This document shows positions 1 to 12,588 of a stretch of DNA of 64,000 nt, piece after piece; position 1 is the first letter of the stretch; each line of letters begins with the position of its first letter. This stretch comes from Sympetrum striolatum. Taxonomy: Eukaryota; Arthropoda; Insecta; Odonata; Libellulidae. The notes under the pieces are model-generated. The model saw nothing but the letters and a program-made list of their open reading frames with translations, ran no database searches and had not been told where the DNA came from. The DNA lies in assembly GCA_947579665.1 (NCBI GenBank), contig OX388341.1:5084001-5148000 (forward strand), given 5' to 3'. Position numbers and translations under genes: made by a program.

Positions 1-1096
1 TTGAGAATTCAGGTGAACTGTTAATTCAGAACAGATGTGTTTGTTTAATTGTTGGAGGTAGTAAGTTATAACATATAACTGCTGCATGCTCCTCTTACAG
101 TCAAATCTGAGGAAAGCCGGAAATTTATCAACATTGATCATATTCACCCCCAAAGAAAGATAACATTTGATTTCTTTACGATTTGTATAAACCATTAATT
201 TATATGAATGACAGCATCAAGCCACGAGCTCCGGTAGCCCTGCATCTGTGCCTTCCATATTATTTAATATCTATAACCATACTTCGCATTGTGGTTTCAC
301 TTTCCATGTTTTCGAACACAATACTTTTAGGTTCCAACTCTCCATAGAAGAATTAATGCTAAAGTATTTTATTATACAATATGTGAATCATTGTAAACTG
401 AAATTATTCATCAATTCAAATAAATTGAATCTCCTGATCACTCAGAAAGGTCTTTCATTTTAAGACTCGAAAATCGTTCATAGTATGCAAGATTGTGTGC
501 TGGAAGCTTTCACTCCTTTTTACAACTTATCAGAGGGAAACCCACCAGTCCTGGGTGGGTCAGTCTTCTCTACAAACAAAGTGGAAGGCACATTCTACAG
601 GTTGTCACATTTTTTGATGCCAGAGTGGTTCCCGAATCACATGGATAGAATCTTAAACGGCACACAATCGAACATGATTTTTTTTGCAATGAACTGTGCA
701 TAGAATTTCTTTAATCATGTATTTAGATTTTTTGTTGGTCTTGACTGCTGATTTTTATCATATTGGCAAGGTTGAGAGATAACTTTTCTCGAGAATGCCT
801 TATTTAGCATTGTCTGATAAGAAAGGCATAATGTGAATCCATCAGGAAACTTGTGTTGTATATTGCCTGCATCCGAATGGCTCATTCAAAAATTAAATTT
901 TATGAGAAAATCAATTAAATTACTAATAAGGAAAGGGTAAAGGTGACTTTGCACATAAGGGTCAAGTCCGTTTTTCCTTGGGAATTAAATTACTTTTGAA
1001 ATTACTGTACTGAAAACTAAAAAACTTTCATGAATGACTAAACACTGCCGAAGTATTCAAACTGCACAGAGAATGGGAATCAAATATTGTGTGGGT
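1..1096. other. No gene recognised; SINE-like fragment near 935-990
   Basis: This stretch lies upstream of the first FDXR exon seen in the window and is probably intron of that gene. I looked for the preceding FDXR exon, which should carry the conserved GNVALD-type sequence just before STDITEHSL, and did not find it. Two short open frames (248-463 and 485-703) show no recognisable motif or splice context. At about 935-990 the text shares an AAGGGT...TTTGCAC segment and a TCAAGTCCGTTTT segment with the SINEs at 3.0-3.5 kb, so it is probably a SINE fragment. Confidence 0.4.
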
Positions 1097-1370
1097 CAGG
1101 GGTGGCAAACCTATGGCACGCGTGCTCAAAGTGGCACGTGAGAGAATTTTTTTGGCACACAAAACTCCTACGGCATTATCTTTTCTTGCATTATTCCATT
1201 AAGAAACTAAGCTTAACAAAAAATTAATGTGGATTCTGTTTATTAATTGTGATAACTAGCGACCATTTAAGTCTTATAAAAGATCTTAATCACATCTTTG
1301 ACATCTCACTGTACTGCCCTTTGTATTCATCAAATAAGGCACTCTCACAGCAGAAGCTTCGCCAACCCTG
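1097..1370. mobile_element. hAT-type MITE
   Basis: The left edge begins CAGGGGTGGCAAACC and the right edge, read on the other strand, begins CAGGGTTGGCGAAGC. These imperfect terminal inverted repeats start with the CAGGG typical of hAT elements. The left end continues into TATGGCACGCGTGC, a composition often seen at hAT ends. The flanking 8-mers (GTGTGGGT and CTCTTGGT) agree at five of eight positions, so a decayed target duplication is possible but not proven. No transposase remains in the 274 bp. Confidence 0.5.
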
Positions 1371-1754
1371 CTCTTGGTGCTTTTTAGTAGTACTAATAGG
1401 ATGTAAATTTAGAGATAACCTATTTTAAGAATCATTTAATAAAAGTATGACAAATTTTTAAATATCGTGGAAAATCAATAAAATGAGTAATAAACCATGT
1501 GTTACTACTTTCCTTTACTTAAGCTGTAAATAAAGCAATCATATGAACATTCTGATTGAAGAAACATCAATTAGGTTTCAAGAAAACCCTATAAATGTCA
1601 TTAATATTCATCATGTTTTTTAAAGTCTTCCTTATTTTTTAAAATCCATTTCAGAATGGGTGGTCCTTTTACGTCCAGATAAATTTCCATTAAAGATGCC
1701 CATCATGAAAATTGTATTTGTATTTGGGGAGGTTAGGACAATAATTCACCTGTC

Positions 1755-2110
1755 CTACTGCCAGTTGGTAGATACCATAGTCACTCTAGTATATTGTACA
1801 GTAATATTTTGCGGTAGTGGACTTTTCTTGTAAGTAAAAATATATCCAATTATGCAGAGAAATCTATTTTGCACTCTCTTAACAGTTTGTTTATATACAT
1901 CATAGTGAGGGGGCCACACAACTGAACAGTATTCTAGAATGGGACTTATTAGTGAACAGTATAAATATTTCATGATATTTTATTGTTGAAGTCTTTATTC
2001 GCAAGAGAGTTTTACTGGCCTTCACAGTTATGCTGTAAGTTTGTGCTTGAAAGCTCAGCGATGTATCAAATATAACCCCTATGTCTTTATGTATATGCTC
2101 TGAGCTCCGT
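1755..2110 (-). pseudogene. Non-LTR retrotransposon reverse transcriptase, C-terminal fragment
   Basis: The frame at 1755-1973 on the minus strand reads YCSLISPILEYCSVVW followed by VKRVQNRFL. This is the characteristic post-palm segment of jockey/CR1-type LINE reverse transcriptases (the conserved 'PILEY-W-P' and 'RVQ-RFL' stretches). Further minus-strand sequence up to about 2110 looks like degraded upstream coding sequence of the same element. No catalytic FADD box remains. It lies 5' of the first visible FDXR exon, probably in an intron. Confidence 0.6.
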
Positions 2111-2716
2111 CAACTGCCTCCAATCGTATGTGCCAACTGTGATCATAAGCTTACACTTCTGAGATTAAGTCTCTTTCCACTCTGCTGGATACCAAAAAGG
2201 GATTGAATAGCGCCCTCCTATTTTTAATAAATTTAAAAAAGGAATTTTCTTTTACTAATAATGTTTTAGGAGTCAAGGAGAAAGATGGGATGTAGCTCAA
2301 CTGAAACTTATATGTGACAGTCGGTTCTATCACAGTGTACACATTTCATATCTCCGCAGCCTTCTAGTGCATCTATTCCATCTGTTTCCAAAACTGTAAT
2401 TATGTTGCCTCTGTTGACACCTCATACTTTAAACTGATCAACTTAGGTTAATAGGATTGTATGTAATTATTTCTTGAGTTCCTTCTTTAATTCCTATCTG
2501 ACAACTCTTGGGTTGATGGAATAAGTAAATGGTTCCACGCTAGTTTTATATTTTATTAAATTTTAGTAAGGCAGCATATTCTTTGAGTATACTATGCTAG
2601 TTTTAATCATGATAATATTGCTAAATCTGCTATTTGAATGTGTTAATTTTTCCTCTAATATTGGTTAAATCTAGCATAACCAAGGAACTAGCATTGAAAT
2701 TCAAATCTTTTTCCAG

Positions 2717-5700
2717 AGCACTGATATCACAGAGCACTCGTTGGAAGTGCTGTCAAGAAGTCGCCTCAAAGAAGTAATAATGATTGGGAGGAGGGGTCCA
2801 TTAAATGTTGCATTCACTATCAAAGAGTTCAGAGAAATGATCAAGTTGCCAGAATGTAAGACTGTGATGGATCCAACTATGTTTCAAGGAGTAAAGGAAG
2901 TTATTGAAGGTGAACTGAGTGTGAAATTTTGTCAATTTTGAAGCGTTATTTTATTACTACTGTCTCTGCCCTGCAAAATCAAACATTTTCTAGTTGTATG
3001 TCAAAAAGGGAAGGGTTAAAGATTCTTTGCGCTTCTGCATGCACCCAGGAAAAATGACTTAATAAAAGGCTGATGAGGCCGGGAATCGAACCCAGGATCA
3101 TCCTCTATCCAGAAGGCTGCCTTAATCAATTTGGTTACCTTGCCATGGCATTTTAACAAGCTGTTTTTTGGGAAGTTTGTGTGCAAAGGACAAGTGTGGT
3201 TTCTTCAGACTATGAGGCATTGTCCATGGCCACAACCACATTGAGCCACCGGCAACGCAAAGTGATGTTAGCCCCACCTTAAGGAATCACAAGGAAAGGG
3301 TGAAAGATTGTTTGCACAAAAGGGGTTGTACCCATAAAACAGCTGTTCTGGCTGGGTAGCCTAGTTGGTTGAGGCAGCCTCCCAGATAGAGGAAGATCAG
3401 GGTTTCATTCCCAGCCCCGTCAGACTTTTTTCAAGTCCGTTTTACCTTAGTATGCCAAACTTGTATCATAGCCAAGTATCATCATCATATTAACATACAC
3501 TTTCCCTTCAAGTTAAGACACATTGCTTCATGTATACTAAAACATATCTGTAATCACATCCATAAATAAACACGCCAACAAATAACATAATATAATTACA
3601 AACACTTATATTCTAAGACTCAATTTTCTTCACTTATTATTCTCTGAAGGATATGAAATTAAGTGCTCATGTAATAGCAACAACAAGTTTAAAAATTCAT
3701 TTTTACAATTACAAAACTTATTTGCCATTAAAACTCTTGGTTACCAACCCTTCTGGTCAACAGATATCTAAATATATTTGTGTGTAAGTCTATGTCTGTC
3801 ATGATAGTCTATGTATAGTCAGAATCTATGCGATTCTGTTTTCCCTTTGCCTTTAAGCTGTATTAAGGAAATATGTGGAAATAAGCTTAACAAAATACTG
3901 TATTACTATTCCACCTTTTAAATTTGATTGCATCCACTCATCAGTGAGGAGTATTACATTCTTGGGCCAACAACAAAGCATTTGGTTAACTAAATAGCTT
4001 GGGTGATAGCCTTATGTGGTTTCAAGACCCACGGGTAAATTTTCTAATTTAAAACCTCCAAATGTGAATGTGCTAACATGGAAAGTTTCTAGATTTAATT
4101 TACCATTCACTGAACTATGTTTATGAGTTCTGGGAGAATTGTTCAAGGTTATTCTGAACTATTTCAATCATGATTTTATCATTACCAATGCATTTTATAA
4201 AGGGATAATGGAAATACGGTAATTATCCTTTGTGATGTGTGAGTGATTAACAATTTTGTGGGAAAAGACTTTTTCACGGCAACTAATCAGAGAAAAAATC
4301 ACTCATGTCGTCAGCTACGTCTTTGGAAACCAATGATTTGACTCTCACTAGTTTTATTTGAATCTGGGTTTGGAGGATATTCTATCTAAATTTACTTGTG
4401 CTAGACTTATTCATTGGTTTGATAATACAAAACAACTGGGATATGAGTGATTCGAATTCATCTAGAGCTTATTTTTTACTCCAAATGTGGCATTCTTATT
4501 CTGCTGCACTTATGTGGAATTCTTCAACTCAAAGCATTCTGGCTATGGGACTCCACATCTTGCCTTCATTCCCTCTATTAAAGCTTATTAATGGTTGAAA
4601 GATTGAGGATTCGCTTTCAGGCTAATTACCACATAAACAAACATGTCTCATGAAAGAGATTGATTTTGTTGAAGGACTTCCAAGGCCTCGCCGTCGTCTG
4701 ATGGAACTCGTTACTAAAACTGCATGTGATAATCCACCAGCTGATGCAAAAAGAACTTTCCAGCCAATGTTCCTTCGATCGCCCATCGAATTCCTCAAAC
4801 ACTCTTCTAGTGATTACGTATCAGAAGTCAAACTAGCAGTGAATAGCCTTGTGGATAATCGTGCAGTTCCCACAGGTGCTGAAGAAACACTCAAATGTGG
4901 GCTTGTGTTGCGCAGCATTGGTTATAAGGGAATCAAAGCAGGTCCTGGGATTCCATTTGATGAAGATAAAGGCATAGTGCGCAACATGAATGGGCAGGCA
5001 GAAGGAATGAAAGGTATTTATTTATTCAACGGGATGTACCCTTTTGTTACAAATAATGTCACAGCACCAATATCACACAGAAGAATTTAAAAGTATAAAA
5101 TACAATAAACAATAGGATTTTATAAGTATTAAATATCACAAATATGGATGTTTATATCACAATTATTCGACTTCAAGCATAAATATCACTAACATCATTA
5201 TAAATAATAAAATTTACGTATAAGATGTTACAAATAATAAACATAAACAGCATTTGCAAAGAGAATTATTATTAAAAGCTTTTATGAAAAATGATAGAAA
5301 CAGAATGCCAAATAAATTTTAACATATATGATATAAAATATAAAAAATACATATGAATGATACAATAACATATTTTATGTATTATTTACAGTGAGTGATG
5401 AATAACTCTTTATAAAATTATGTTTAGTATTCAATGGGGCTTAAATTTTTAATTTTATGTAAACTAGTGTGGAATATGTCTATATTTTTAAGGTGAGTAT
5501 TTGCTAATCGATGTAGCCTATTGAGGGGTACATTATAAGAGTAATTAGTTTTCCAAACAGGTATGGTGAATAGATCTTGACCTCCAGTAATATGGGATGG
5601 CACACGGACTTTAATATGTTCTAAAATTGATGGACAGTCTATTTTTTTGTGGAGTAGGTTGTGCAAAAATTTTAAGTCAGATAATATACGGCGATGATGA

Positions 5701-8700
5701 AGAGGAGAAAGTCTTAGCGTTTGTTGTATAACTTCTAATGATATATTTTGTACATCATTACCCTGCTTATAGTTATAATTCTAAGAAATTTATGTTGTAC
5801 TCTTTCAATTAATTTAGAATGTTTAGTATAATATGGGGGACCAGATTGTGGATGCGTATTCAAAGATAGGTCTCACAATAGTACTGTACAATACTTTTAA
5901 GGCTATTATGTCATTCATACTTTTAGTATGCCTGATAATGAATCCTAATATCTTCAAGGCTTTATTGCTAACAAAGTGAAAATGTGCATTCAAATTGAGG
6001 GATGAATCTAGTAGCTGACCAAGATCTTGGATTATTAATTCCCTAGCAAGTATGTTGCCACTGATGCTGTATGGATAATTTGTTGGCTTATTTGAATTAG
6101 TAAAGGACACAACTTTGCATTTATTTGTATTTAAGAACATGAGATTATTTGAGCACCATGTCTGTAATTCTATTAAGCTATTTTGCAAGGCAACAAAGCC
6201 CATTCCACTATTTATTTCTTTAAAGATTTTTAAATCATCAGCAAAGAGAAGTACATTAACATTTGTAAGATTGAAAGTTAAGTTATTTACAAATAAATTG
6301 AATAAAAGTGGACCAAGGTGAGATCCTTGTGGAACCCCTGATGTGGAGTGAAAACGGAGAGAAATAATTTTTTTTTACTTTTACTGCTTGCTCCCTGCCT
6401 GTTAAATAACTTGATAACCAATCTAGAAATTTTCATCCGACTCCCATGATTTGTAGTTTCTTGACCAGTAAGCAGTGGTTAACCTTATCGAATGCCTTTT
6501 CAAAGTCAGGAGTCAAACTGATTATTATTTTTAAATGACTTGTAAATCTGTTCAGTGTAGACCATTAAGTTGGTGGTAGTAGATTTTCCTCGACAAAAAC
6601 CATGCTGTTGTGGATAGATAATACTATTCAGTTTTCGTATTATTAATTATAATACGCGTTTTTCAAATAACTTGGCTAAAGAGGACTGTATGACAATTGG
6701 TCTGTAAATTTTAATTTTCGATTTGTCACCCTTTTTAAAAATTGGTACTGCATAACGCATTTGCCATCTGTTTGGGAAAATTCCAGAGGAAAGAGACTTA
6801 TTGAACAAGATAAATAAAGGTAGAATAATGCTCTCAGCACATAATTTGATTAATATAGGAGGAACATTATCTGGTCCAAGGCCTTTGTTAGTTGCCATTT
6901 CAGAAATTGCCTTCATAATGCTGGCTACACTAATATTTAATGAATTCAAATTAACAGAAGTATCATAGTTAACATCAGTATCTACATTGTTTAAATCCTC
7001 ATAGACTGAAGAGAAGTATATGGCAAATAAATTGACAATACTTGGACCATCTTCACCAGTTTCCCCATCAAGATACATGTATTGTGACATTGAGTTATCA
7101 ACCTTCAAAATATTTACATGATTCCAAATGGTTTTGTTGTCATTGATCAATAGATTTTTCAGTATTTTTGAGGTATTCTGTGAAACAATTAGCTGCTAAG
7201 GCTTTACATTCTGAGTGCAGTTTTGCAAAACAAGTTTAATCGCTTGCTGACTTACTTTCCTTGAACTTTTTATGTGCTAATTTCTTGTTTGCAATAAGTT
7301 TTTTTCAGTTTTCCAGAAAACCATTTTGGGAAAATATTATTTGTATACACAACTTTAGGAATATATAATTCAATCCCCTTCATAAAATGAACATGTGGCT
7401 TCATTTACACTTAGGTTGTTTAGTATACACCAGTTTATTGACTGTAAGAAAATTGAGAGGCTCGAGTAATCACCGTTCTTAAAGTTGTAAGACTGTTTAG
7501 AGTCATAGGTTAACATCCTCTTCTCTGAGATTATATTAATTTCAATTTCTAGCGGTGGATGTTAAGAGTCAATTTTGGTTAGGGCTTCATTAGCCTCGGT
7601 TACATGTGCATCAAAAAATTAGTAATAATCAAATCTAGCATCCTTTTATTGGAGTTTAAAATAGAATTTACCTGCACTAAATTTAAATAGTCCAATGTGT
7701 TATTCAATAAACGTAAGTTTTCATTTGCTTCTTAATTGTTTAAATTAAAGTCACCAGCTATTAAAAAATTGGCAAATGGATTTGAATAAAAAATACATTC
7801 AATGTCATTGCAAAATTCTTCATATGAACTATGCTCTTTATGTTTTTGTTCATAACTAACAAAGTTCGATTTTGGATATTTTAGATTTTTCCCTGGAAAC
7901 TAAAACAATATTTTTTTGAATGGTCAAATAAAATGATCTGATAAGTACAAGCTTAATGCAGCTGGTGAAGTGCTTCCACAGTCTGCATTTTGTTCTTATT
8001 CCGTTAGCAATTCTGAATATATTCATACTCTTGAAAGTCGGCTGTGTGTGTGCATATATTTCTTCATTCTTATGATACTCACCTAAGTTACCTTTGCCTT
8101 ATTCCAGTAAGTTCTATGTAGGTGTCATGCACCCAAGAATGCTTGGCTTGACTCCAGCTCATTTTAATTGGGAACCATAAATGCAAGATTAACTTGTTTC
8201 CATCTTAAGGACGATTTATTTATTTCCCAAATTGAATTTGAAAAATTGTTCCTTTGAAACTGAGGCAAGTATCATTTGCAGAGAAAGTGAGTACTGACAC
8301 TCATATTGGTCATGCTACTTTGTTTACACAACTCCCTGATAGCCAAGTAGGCAGTGGTTTCAGTGAAAGCAGGTTCGATTCCTGGTGCAAATTGACCTAA
8401 GCTGTTGATGCACTTTTAGTAACAATATTACTATATTGTTTTTATTCAGAATTGCAAGAATTTTACAGGAAAATATTCTGATTTTTGTAAGTGAGAGATG
8501 TGTGGTAAAATTGAATTTCTCAGGTAATGGATAACCACTATATCGAGGCATCCAATATTCAATGGTTCTAGATTTAGTTAATTCTCTTGAAATTAATGGT
8601 GACGATAAGTTTTATGCTTTTATAACATTTTATAATAACATGGCATTAGTTCTTCCCTCACTCTGTATTGAGCTAAAAAGTGCTCAAATGAGGTTTGTAA

Positions 8701-9938
8701 TTTGATTCTCTTCCTAATCCAAAGTTGAATGCACCTTTTTGTATTTCTTTTCTATGCTTCTCATTATATAATGTTGGAATGTCATCGTTATATAGAAAGA
8801 AAATGAGAATTATCAAACATGAGCCAAAACGTATTATTATTTTATGTATTTGATTGTGAAATGAATTTTGCAGAAAAGAATACTCAAAATTAACTTTCTA
8901 AAATTACAGTGATTGAAATAAAGACTTTATTACAAAGCAATTAATGCATTAATAAACATTTAATCACTAGAAAATATTCATTTTGAAACTAATTTTTCGT
9001 TCTCTAATTTTACCAAATATTTCTCTGTAGAAGTTTATCTTACAAGCTTAAATTGTATAAATTTGTCATTTTCAGGTTTATACTGTTCTGGTTGGGTGGG
9101 GACAGGTCCTGTTGGAGTCATACTCTCAACAATGAACAATGCTTTTGCAGTTGCACACACCATTGTCCAACACCTAGAAACTGGTGTCATAGATTTAGCA
9201 GTGAACAAACCTGGATATGAAGTTATATCTCAGATAATTGCCAATAAAGGTAATTAAAATAACATATTCGATGAATCTGCATCATTGTACATCTATAGTT
9301 TTGATTTCATCGTGTTTACTTGGACTCAATGATCCTTTAACTGGCCTTTCCTTTTATATGCAAGGAGTGGCCTTCCTCTTGAATTCACCCACCAAAATCT
9401 AAATTTTGATGTTCCAACATTTTAAAATGTTCTGTGACTTTCCTTCATCAAGGTGTGAAGATATTCACCATTCACTAATTTTCTACTTGTGTTAATTATT
9501 TCAAATTCCCTTGGACAATATCAGAAATGGAAATTAATGGAATATTTTTCACCTTTTTGCATATAACTTGAATATCGTTGTAGGAATAATTCCTTTGCTA
9601 AAATACGATCTCCTCAATCTTGTATTATATAATTGTAAGCATTTAGGCTTTGCTTATCTAGTGATATTCATTTTAAAGGTAATGTTCAATAAGTATCCAT
9701 TTATTAGAAAAAACTGAGAAATAGATGTCCAGAATAGGTTTATCTCTTTGTCATTCATTATATCATTTTGCTGAAACCAGATATGCTAACCTGAAACTTT
9801 GTTTTAGGAATCCAGAGTGTCAGTTTCTCTGATTGGGAAAAGATCGATGCTGAGGAAAAGAGAAGAGGTGAGAAAGTTGGCAAGCCTAGGGAGAAGATAA
9901 TCAGCGTGGCTGAAATGCTGCAAATTGCAGCCTCTTGA
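2717..9938 (+). CDS. FDXR: NADPH:adrenodoxin (ferredoxin) oxidoreductase, C-terminal four exons
   Basis: FDXR is a mitochondrial FAD enzyme that passes electrons from NADPH to ferredoxin for steroid/cytochrome P450 reactions and Fe-S cluster assembly. Four coding exons are visible: 2717-2909, 4675-5013, 9076-9249 and 9808-9938 (stop TGA 9936-9938). All introns have GT/AG ends and interrupt the codon after its first base, and the joined frame stays open for 278 residues. Exon 1 here reads [15 protein letters not shown] then [18 protein letters not shown], the NADP-binding-side signature. Exon 2 has GLPRPRRRL and AVPTGAEE...[12 protein letters not shown]. Exon 3 has [16 protein letters not shown], the conserved FAD-contacting end. 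Exon 4 has [12 protein letters not shown] and VGKPREK. The N-terminal transit peptide and FAD-binding part lie upstream of the window. Introns are about 1.77, 4.06 and 0.56 kb; the middle one holds a dead LINE and a SINE. Confidence 0.95.
3015..3150 (-). mobile_element. tRNA-derived SINE (minus copy)
   Basis: Read on the minus strand, 3145-3070 looks like a tRNA: GGTAACCAAATTGATTAAGG (A-box/D-arm-like) and, further on, GGGTTCGATTCCCGG, a full B box and T-arm. A tail of about 55 bp follows, ending in a segment that also precedes the plus-strand copy 150 bp downstream. It lies in FDXR intron 2717-exon to 4675-exon. I call it a SINE and not a tRNA gene because it has a non-tRNA tail and no good acceptor stem. 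Confidence 0.6.
3297..3460 (+). mobile_element. tRNA-derived SINE (plus copy)
   Basis: The segment 3352-3418 reads GGCTGGGTAGCCTAGTTGG (A-box-like), GAGGCAGCCTCCCAGATAG and GGGTTTCATTCCCAGCC (a mutated B box). It is followed by a tail containing TCAAGTCCGTTTT, also present near 970. Together with the copy at 3015-3150 it forms a head-to-head inverted pair in one FDXR intron. Confidence 0.55.
5424..7900 (-). pseudogene. Dead jockey/CR1-like LINE (endonuclease + reverse transcriptase)
   Basis: A non-LTR retrotransposon lies in the minus orientation inside the 4.06-kb FDXR intron. From 5' to 3' on its own strand I see an AP-endonuclease remnant ([13 protein letters not shown], about 7740-7790). 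The RT start follows ([13 protein letters not shown] and [20 protein letters not shown], about 6690-6900). Next come the catalytic box [12 protein letters not shown] (about 6225-6262), the downstream [16 protein letters not shown] segment (about 5970-6030) and a C-terminal piece (5424-5666). Frames change several times and stops occur, so it cannot make a protein. The RT order and motifs fit the jockey/CR1 group; the exact clade is uncertain. Confidence 0.85.
8331..8440 (+). mobile_element. tRNA-derived SINE, same family as 50112-50240
   Basis: A decayed tRNA-like head runs CTCCCTGATAGCCAAGTAGG ... GTGAAAGCAGGTTCGATTCC, with an A-box-like segment and an intact B box. It is followed by GACCTAAGCTGTTGATGCAC and TTTTAGTAACAATATTACTA. 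Both head and tail match the minus-strand SINE at 50112-50240, whose tail is GACCTAAGCTGTCGAAGCAC and TTTTAACAATACTACTA. Two copies sharing a composite head-plus-tail structure define the family. Confidence 0.75.
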
Positions 9939-10226
9939 ATCACGAACAATGCCCAAACAAGTTTGCCTTTACATAATTAACAGTTGTATTCAAGGTGTCC
10001 AGATTGCTTTCCTTTCTATTATGACCTTTCTCTTTTATTCTGAGTGACAATATTATTTTTTACAGTAAGAATGTAATCAGTATAATGTAACCACAAAAAC
10101 TGGTTTTGGATGACTAGCTGATATAAGTTTTATTTTTTGTTAGGGATGAGTATTTCATCAAGAATAATTTGTAGCACTTAAACATTTTATAAGCATCATT
10201 TATGTATATATAATGAAGTTTTTGGA

Positions 10227-10232
10227 AATAAA
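10227..10232 (+). promoter_or_regulatory. Polyadenylation signal AATAAA for FDXR
   Basis: AATAAA occurs 289 bp after the FDXR stop codon in AT-rich sequence. The next repeat (a Tigger terminus) starts 255 bp further on, so this is the most plausible end of the FDXR transcript. Confidence 0.55.
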
Positions 10233-10484
10233 TATTTTTATGTTAAATATATAATGTTATAATATATTAATTACTTGTTGACTTCTCTATAAAAGTTATG
10301 GAACTTGGTTTAACATTATATAATAGATATCATATTTGTTATAGTAAATGTAAGATCCTTGTAATCCTGACTGTGAGGCTTATTAAAGTTTAATTTACTT
10401 CTTATTTATAAAATCAATAAGATATTTTTTACTAAAAATAGTTTGATGGGTACAGGATAAATTTGCAAATACATCATATGCTGG

Positions 10485-12560
10485 TACAGTAGAAGTCTGT
10501 TATAACAAAAACTGACCAAAATCGAAAAATGTTAGCTATAAAGTGAACTTGTTATAGCAGATTCCTATTACTACTTGTCTGTCATCTTGAATCCAAGTAT
10601 AGTGAGTGTGCCAGAATGGAACTGTAGGGTTTTTAATTCTTACACAAATGCTTCAGAATGCTTAAAAAAGAATGTTTGCGTCAAATATATTATTTCATTG
10701 ATTCATAAACCAAAGGGCTCAGTAATTGTTCAAAGCAATGGTATATCTTTAGATAATTAGTTAGTTGGTTAGTTAGGAAGAATTTGATGTTGCTTCGTAA
10801 TAAACATGGTTTATCACAAGGGTCATTTCACAAGGTTTCAGGTGTCTGCAATTCTTCAACGCAGCTGGTGAGGGCAGAATGTCTCCCTCACTCGTCTTCC
10901 CCGCAGCAGCTCTCATCTTTCCTCTCTTGTCCTCCAAGCATAAACAGAACCCTTTCTGTTCAACCCCACCCTTCAAAACCACGCCACCTCCCTCTTCCGA
11001 TATGCCAATCAACGGACAAAATGTTTTTCTTGTAATGGTACTAATTTTTAGGGGAAAAGGGACAGAATAAATTAAGTAAGAACGGTAAGGATATTATTTG
11101 AGACATTGCAACAATGCAGACTTACAATCGAGGCCGACTTGCAGGTACATACTTGCATTCTTCTGTTAAGTTTCAACCCAAAAACATCGTTGTTCCCATC
11201 AATTTGCATTAATAGTTTCCCCAAATGCTGGTTTTTAGGATTAATTTACTTTTACAGAAACATTGAAAGTTAAACCTCAACGGAAACTAGAAGACCTTTT
11301 CAATAATCAATAAGAGTCTGTTTGTGTATAAGCTTTATCTCACAATCTACATCTCACTGTACAAAAATAGCAATCACTAAAAAGAAGGAATCTATTGTTT
11401 TCTGTTTAAATTTATTAGCACAATTTTTTGTAACAAAATTTTCTACACGCTTAACAGGCATTATATTGTCCACTGAGGCATTTTTAGCTAAATACAAAGA
11501 ATTTATAATCCCTAATGCTTGTGAGAGCGACTCTAAATGAATCTTCTTCCAAACTCAAGTTATCCGATGATTTGCTGTCGTAATTCATATGCTGATCTGA
11601 TCTTAGTTGATTGTCTTTCAGCTGTTTCCGCATCTACCACCAGGATTTCATCGGATGACCAGTTAATGTCCAATAAGCATGACACGCAATCTCAGCGTTC
11701 ACTGATCCCCACAATATCATTTTCTGTATTTCTTTTAAAACCCAAATCTCTGTAACACCTACTTATTGTTTAGGATGTTATTTTCCTCCAGGCAAATGCA
11801 ACCAACCCATGGATTACTTACAGGACATTCCATTTGAGGAGAGTTACTTTTGCCATTAATTTCCTCATTAATGTACTGATGAGGTGTGATTGAAAATGGT
11901 ACTATACACAGCCTGAATAATGCCCTGATCTAAGGGCTGACACATGCTTGTGCAGTTATGGGGAAAGAAAACAAGCTCAATGTTTGTCAATTTAATAACA
12001 GGGAGGACCGGACAACAATCCACTAATAGCACAATTTTTGTATTTCTCCCTCCAGCTCTGGCATCAAAAGCCTTGAGCCACTATGTTAAACGTTGGCCTG
12101 TCATCCATGCTTTGGCGTTGGAGTCATAGGTACTCAAAAATTCCACTGGCAACTAAATGCTTGTGAGCACATGGATTTCCCAATTATTAATGGTTTTAGT
12201 TTATCACATCCAGTCATGTTCGTGCAGAGAAGAACTGTTAGCCTCTTCTAGCTCCTTTTTCCACCTTTGCAGCGGTTGCACTTAACAGCCAAAGTTTTTT
12301 ATCCAGCACTAAATTGTAAAACAGTGCTGTCTCATCTGCATCGTATATGTCCATTTGGGTGTCCCAAAAAAATTGAAGTCATTTTTTTCGAACGCATACC
12401 CTTCAATTATTTTCTATTTGGCCTTAAATATAATTGTGATTGGATTATGGTAACCTGTGCCGACTTGATGCCAAAAGAATTTTAAAAATTTCCCTTCTTC
12501 TGATTCATATATACTAATTGCAGCGCCATGGCCAGAAATCGTAATATGTGTAAGTAAGAA
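10485..12560 (-). pseudogene. Fossil Tigger/pogo-type DNA transposon with dead transposase
   Basis: A TA dinucleotide (10485-10486) is followed by CAGTAGAAGTCTGTTATAAC, a typical Tigger/pogo terminus; the same terminus recurs at 35995. On the minus strand, remnants of a DDE transposase are readable across several frames. They are ADETALFYNL (about 12300-12345), LLVDCCPVLP (about 12000-12040; N of the usual DN mutated to C) and VFFPHNCTSMCQPLDQGII (about 11925-11995), followed by a decayed C-terminal region down to about 11300. Many stops and frameshifts show that it is dead. The opposite terminus was not found; a LINE fragment begins at about 12589. Confidence 0.75.
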
Positions 12561-12588
12561 TTAGGGAGAACTCCTGAAGCTGAGAAAG

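Noticed and set aside
4621..4674. Earlier 3' splice site for the FDXR exon at 4675 (CTTTCAG at 4614-4620)
   Set aside because: An in-frame TAA follows at 4623, and the site at 4674 joins VIE to GLPRPRRRL exactly as the family requires.
5014..5090. Read-through of FDXR exon 2 past 5013
   Set aside because: The in-frame extension ([14 protein letters not shown]...) crosses a good GT donor, and the next exon continues the family sequence GLYCSGW in phase.
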